A stretch of DNA of 7,902 nucleotides from an uncultured Bacillaceae bacterium (GTDB taxonomy: Bacteria > Bacillota > Bacilli > Bacillales > Amphibacillaceae). The notes below the pieces were generated by a model, which was not told where the DNA came from, searched no databases, and saw only the letters and a list, made by a program, of their open reading frames with translations. The stretch's first letter is position 1. Every line of letters begins with the position of its first letter. The stretch lies in contig CALZEK010000056.1 of the NCBI GenBank assembly GCA_945639745.1, positions 1-7,902 on the forward strand. The letters are read 5' to 3'. Below are positions 5,560-7,902 of this stretch, piece by piece. The translations under genes were made by a program, and so were the position numbers.

Positions 5560-6498
5560 ATGAAAGATCAAATTATCGCTAAAATAAAAGAATATGAAAC
5601 AATTATTATTCATCGTCATGTTAGACCAGATCCTGATGCGATCGGTTCGCAAGTTGGTTTAAAAAAGATTATCCAAGCATCATTTCCTGATAAGAATGTA
5701 TATGCAGTAGGTGAAGAAGATCCAAGTTTACATTTTTTAGCTCAGATGGACGAGATTGATGATACATTATTTGAAAAAGCATTAATCATTGTTTGTGATA
5801 CAGCAAACCAAGGACGAATTAGTGATCGGCGATATGAACTGGGTGAGTATATTATTAAAATAGATCATCATCCAAACAATGATACATATGGAGACATTAA
5901 GTGGGTTGACACAACTGCTAGTTCGACGTGTGAGTTAATTTATGAATTCGCCAAATATCATCAATCATTAAAAATGACTGATGAAGCAGCACGCTTAATC
6001 TATTCAGGTATTGTAGGTGATACAGGAAGATTTCTATTTCCCAATACAACAAACAAAACCTTCCACTATGCAGCTGAATTAGTAAATTACGATTTTGATC
6101 GGACCGCTTTATATAATAGTATGTATGATGTTACAGAAAAAATAGCCAGAATGCGAGGCTATATTTTACAAAACTTTGAAATATCAAAGTCAGGTGCCAC
6201 ATCTATTAAAATTACGCAAGAGATTTTAGATGAATTTGGCATTAGTTCAGTCGAAACAGGCGGCTTAGTTGGTACACTTGGAGATATCCAAGGAGTTAAG
6301 GCGTGGATTATCTTTATTGAAGAAAAATATATTATTAGAGCACGTATTCGCTCCAAAGGACCTGTTATTAATACATTAGCTAATCAGTATAATGGTGGCG
6401 GACATCCTTTAGCATCTGGTGCTTCTGTTAAATCATGGGAAGAAGCAGATGAACTTGCGAAAGAATTAGACATTATTTGTCAAAGTTATCTGAATTAA
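5560..6498 (+). CDS. nrnA: DHH/DHHA1 oligoribonuclease / pAp phosphatase (NanoRNase A)
   Basis: This 312-residue cytoplasmic enzyme is essentially the length of B. subtilis NrnA. It degrades short RNAs (nanoRNA) to mononucleotides and dephosphorylates 3'-phosphoadenosine 5'-phosphate (pAp); related enzymes also hydrolyse pApA, the linear product of cyclic di-AMP. The DHH domain shows RPDPDAIGS (Asp24, Asp26), IVCDTANQGRISD (Asp80), the signature DHHP (Asp102, His103, His104) and GIVGDTGRF (Asp154). The C-terminal DHHA1 domain has RARIRSKGP and the GGGHPLASGA substrate-binding motif (279-288). All Mn-binding residues are present. ATG 5560 gives the canonical N-terminus. The stop codon is embedded in the downstream hairpin. 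Neighbours are ytpI (divergent) and dnaE (downstream, own promoter), a conserved grouping with the CBS protein. Confidence 0.97.
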   Translation: MKDQIIAKIKEYETIIIHRHVRPDPDAIGSQVGLKKIIQASFPDKNVYAVGEEDPSLHFLAQMDEIDDTLFEKALIIVCDTANQGRISDRRYELGEYIIKIDHHPNNDTYGDIKWVDTTASSTCELIYEFAKYHQSLKMTDEAARLIYSGIVGDTGRFLFPNTTNKTFHYAAELVNYDFDRTALYNSMYDVTEKIARMRGYILQNFEISKSGATSIKITQEILDEFGISSVETGGLVGTLGDIQGVKAWIIFIEEKYIIRARIRSKGPVINTLANQYNGGGHPLASGASVKSWEEADELAKELDIICQSYLN

Positions 6499-6540
6499 AA
6501 ATGCTGACTTCATTATTTGATGAAGTCAGCATTTTTAATT
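6493..6540. terminator. Strong terminator overlapping the end of nrnA
   Basis: A perfect inverted repeat has 21-bp arms (6493-6513 and 6520-6540) and a 6-nt loop TATTTG. The GC-containing core is ATGCTGACTTCAT / ATGAAGTCAGCAT, with T5 at 6532-6536. The left arm includes the nrnA stop codon (6496-6498). It separates nrnA from dnaE; the A5 run on the left would let it stop minus-strand transcription too. Confidence 0.93.
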
Positions 6541-6570
6541 AAAATCCAAGCAAGAAGTTTTTAAGTTCGT

Positions 6571-6576
6571 TATAAT
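6571..6576 (+). promoter_or_regulatory. dnaE -10 element
   Basis: A consensus TATAAT lies about 37 nt before the dnaE start, but no good -35 is found 16-18 bp upstream, nor a TGn extension (CGT precedes it). Together with the strong terminator at 6493-6540 it suggests dnaE is expressed separately from nrnA. Confidence 0.5.
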
Positions 6577-6612
6577 AGTAAAAAGATTATCTGTCATAAA
6601 AGGGGAATGAAT

Positions 6613-7902
6613 ATGTCGTTTACACATTTACAAGTTCGAAGTGGATATAGTTTGATGGATAGCACAATCCAAGTAAATCAATTAGTTAAACAAGCTAAAG
6701 CATTAGGCTTTACTAAGCTTGCATTAACTGATTATGAAGTCATGCATGGCGCTATTTCATTTTATCAAGCCTGTCTCAATGAAGGGATTCAACCGATAAT
6801 AGGCATGATTGTTCAAATGAACCATCAAGATAAAGCATACACTTGTACATTGTTAGCGAAAAATAAGAAGGGTTATCAAAATTTACTGAGACTAACTTCG
6901 AAAATTCAAACAGAAAACGACCCTCTTACACTAGATGATTTAAATGCATACGCAAGAGATTTATTTTGCCTTGTTAAATATAAGGAAGTTAATGATTTAT
7001 CGTTTACTGAGATAAAAAGCGTTTTTGATGAAAATGTTTATCTCACAATCGATGCAACAGATCTTGCAGGAGAAAATGCTGAAGACTTATTATTAGACAA
7101 AGATAAAAAAAATCTTGTTGTAGCTAATGAAGCGCTTTTTCTAGAGAAGAAAGACTTAGCGAGTTACGATTGTTTACAAGCAATGAAAAATAACAAAGAG
7201 TGGGAAGAAAAATTAATTGATGAAAATAAAAGAAATGCCTATCTTTTAACTAAAGCAGAAGCTGAACAACTTTTTTCTCAGTTTCCTCAAGCTTTAAAAA
7301 ATACAGAAGAAATAGCAAAGCAATGTCAGGTTGAACTCACATTCCATCACCAATTATTACCTAAATTCCCACTAGAAACCGAAACGTCAAAAGAAGCTCT
7401 CAAACGTCTTTGTCATGAAGGGCTTAGAAAAAAATATCATAAAACAAATGATAAAATAATTGCACGATTAAACTACGAGCTTGAAACAATAAATAAATTA
7501 GAGTTCAATGATTATTTTTTAATTGTTGCTGATTTAGTTAATTTTGCTAAAAAATCAAATATTGCCGTTGGTCCAGGAAGAGGTTCAGCAGCAGGGTCGA
7601 TAGTCGCTTATTTATTAGATATTACAACAGTCGATCCGCTTGAGCATGACTTATTATTTGAACGCTTTTTGAATCCATATAGAGCAACAATGCCTGATAT
7701 TGATATTGATTTTTCAGATAAACGTCGTGATGAAGTGATTGATTATGTTAAAGAAAAATATGGTTATGATTGTGTTGCTCAAATTGTTACATTTGGTCGA
7801 TTTGCACCGAGATCATTAATGAGAGAATTAATGAAAGTTATGAATATTGATAAAAGAGATCAAGCCTATGTTTTAAAGCATGTTACAACTGAAAATAATC
7901 AA
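6613..7902 (+). CDS. dnaE: DNA polymerase III alpha subunit DnaE (3' end outside window)
   Basis: The first 430 codons are visible, open to the right edge. This is the second C-family replicative polymerase of low-GC Firmicutes, which works with PolC, chiefly extending primers at the fork. The N-terminus is a PHP-like domain (FTHLQVRSGYSLMDS, then LALTDYEVMHGAISFY), followed by the thumb/palm entry. GPGRGSAAGS (320-329) and PDIDIDFSD (361-369) are DnaE hallmarks; Asp364 and Asp366 correspond to the first two catalytic aspartates. The third and the fingers, beta-clamp-binding and OB regions lie beyond the window. PHP metal ligands are degenerate: Gln7/Arg9 in place of the His-x-His pair, and TDY in place of TDH. 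ATG 6613 has AAAGGGG (6599-6605) 7 nt upstream; an in-frame ATG at 6607 is only 1 nt from it and less likely. It is not PolC, which carries an inserted exonuclease. Confidence 0.96.
   Translation, partial: MSFTHLQVRSGYSLMDSTIQVNQLVKQAKALGFTKLALTDYEVMHGAISFYQACLNEGIQPIIGMIVQMNHQDKAYTCTLLAKNKKGYQNLLRLTSKIQTENDPLTLDDLNAYARDLFCLVKYKEVNDLSFTEIKSVFDENVYLTIDATDLAGENAEDLLLDKDKKNLVVANEALFLEKKDLASYDCLQAMKNNKEWEEKLIDENKRNAYLLTKAEAEQLFSQFPQALKNTEEIAKQCQVELTFHHQLLPKFPLETETSKEALKRLCHEGLRKKYHKTNDKIIARLNYELETINKLEFNDYFLIVADLVNFAKKSNIAVGPGRGSAAGSIVAYLLDITTVDPLEHDLLFERFLNPYRATMPDIDIDFSDKRRDEVIDYVKEKYGYDCVAQIVTFGRFAPRSLMRELMKVMNIDKRDQAYVLKHVTTENNQ

Noticed and set aside
6159..6356. 65-codon minus-strand open frame inside nrnA
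   Set aside because: It is antisense to conserved NrnA sequence with no ribosome binding site.
1..7902. Mobile element, phage, CRISPR, toxin-antitoxin or defence island
   Set aside because: No repeat array, transposase, integrase, terminal repeat or defence-type domain is visible on either strand; all sizeable frames belong to core genes.

Overview
The window is about two-thirds AT and carries a run of chromosomal housekeeping genes. It looks like a low-GC Firmicute of the Staphylococcaceae. The AckA tail, the short UspA-type protein and the order ackA - usp - ald - UPF0173 hydrolase - HTH/DRTGG/CBS protein - YtpI - NrnA - DnaE resemble what I recall of the Staphylococcus chromosome. No transposase, integrase, phage gene, CRISPR array, tRNA or rRNA is visible. 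Genus is not resolved. Two points differ from the S. aureus arrangement as I remember it: no peptidase gene lies between ald and the UPF0173 gene, and a prepilin peptidase gene (comC) sits between the UPF0173 gene and the CBS gene.

Layout. Bases 1-239 hold the 3' end of ackA, which converges on uspA (284-718, minus) across a bidirectional terminator. A 224-bp divergent region (719-942) separates uspA from ald. It holds three inverted repeats, a near-consensus CcpA (cre) site, an ald promoter and a possible sigma-B-like uspA promoter. ald (943-2058) and a UPF0173 metal-dependent hydrolase (2080-2760) form an apparent two-gene operon closed by a strong terminator. comC follows as its own unit (2948-3694). 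Next is a four-domain HTH-DRTGG-CBS-CBS-hotdog protein (3800-5107) whose own promoter overlaps an 8-bp-arm dyad. It converges on the small membrane protein gene ytpI (5158-5448, minus). nrnA (5560-6498) diverges from ytpI and ends inside a 21-bp perfect hairpin. dnaE starts at 6613 and runs off the right edge.

Functional picture. The left part concerns pyruvate overflow and alanine catabolism: acetate kinase makes ATP and acetate, and alanine dehydrogenase turns alanine into pyruvate, plausibly under carbon-catabolite control. The right part concerns nucleic acids and nucleotides: a DHH-DHHA1 nanoRNase/pAp phosphatase, a nucleotide-sensor-like CBS protein and the second replicative polymerase DnaE. 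comC belongs to the competence pseudopilus pathway and is functionally unrelated to its neighbours.

Assessment of novelty. I see no unambiguous new system; this is mostly core genome. The parts most worth a second look are the uspA-ald regulatory region, the candidate autoregulated HTH/DRTGG/CBS/hotdog protein next to nrnA, and the location of comC. Two upstream start codons (GTG 2939 for comC, TTG 5536 for nrnA) should be rejected because they lie in or before the Shine-Dalgarno sequences that serve the true ATGs.
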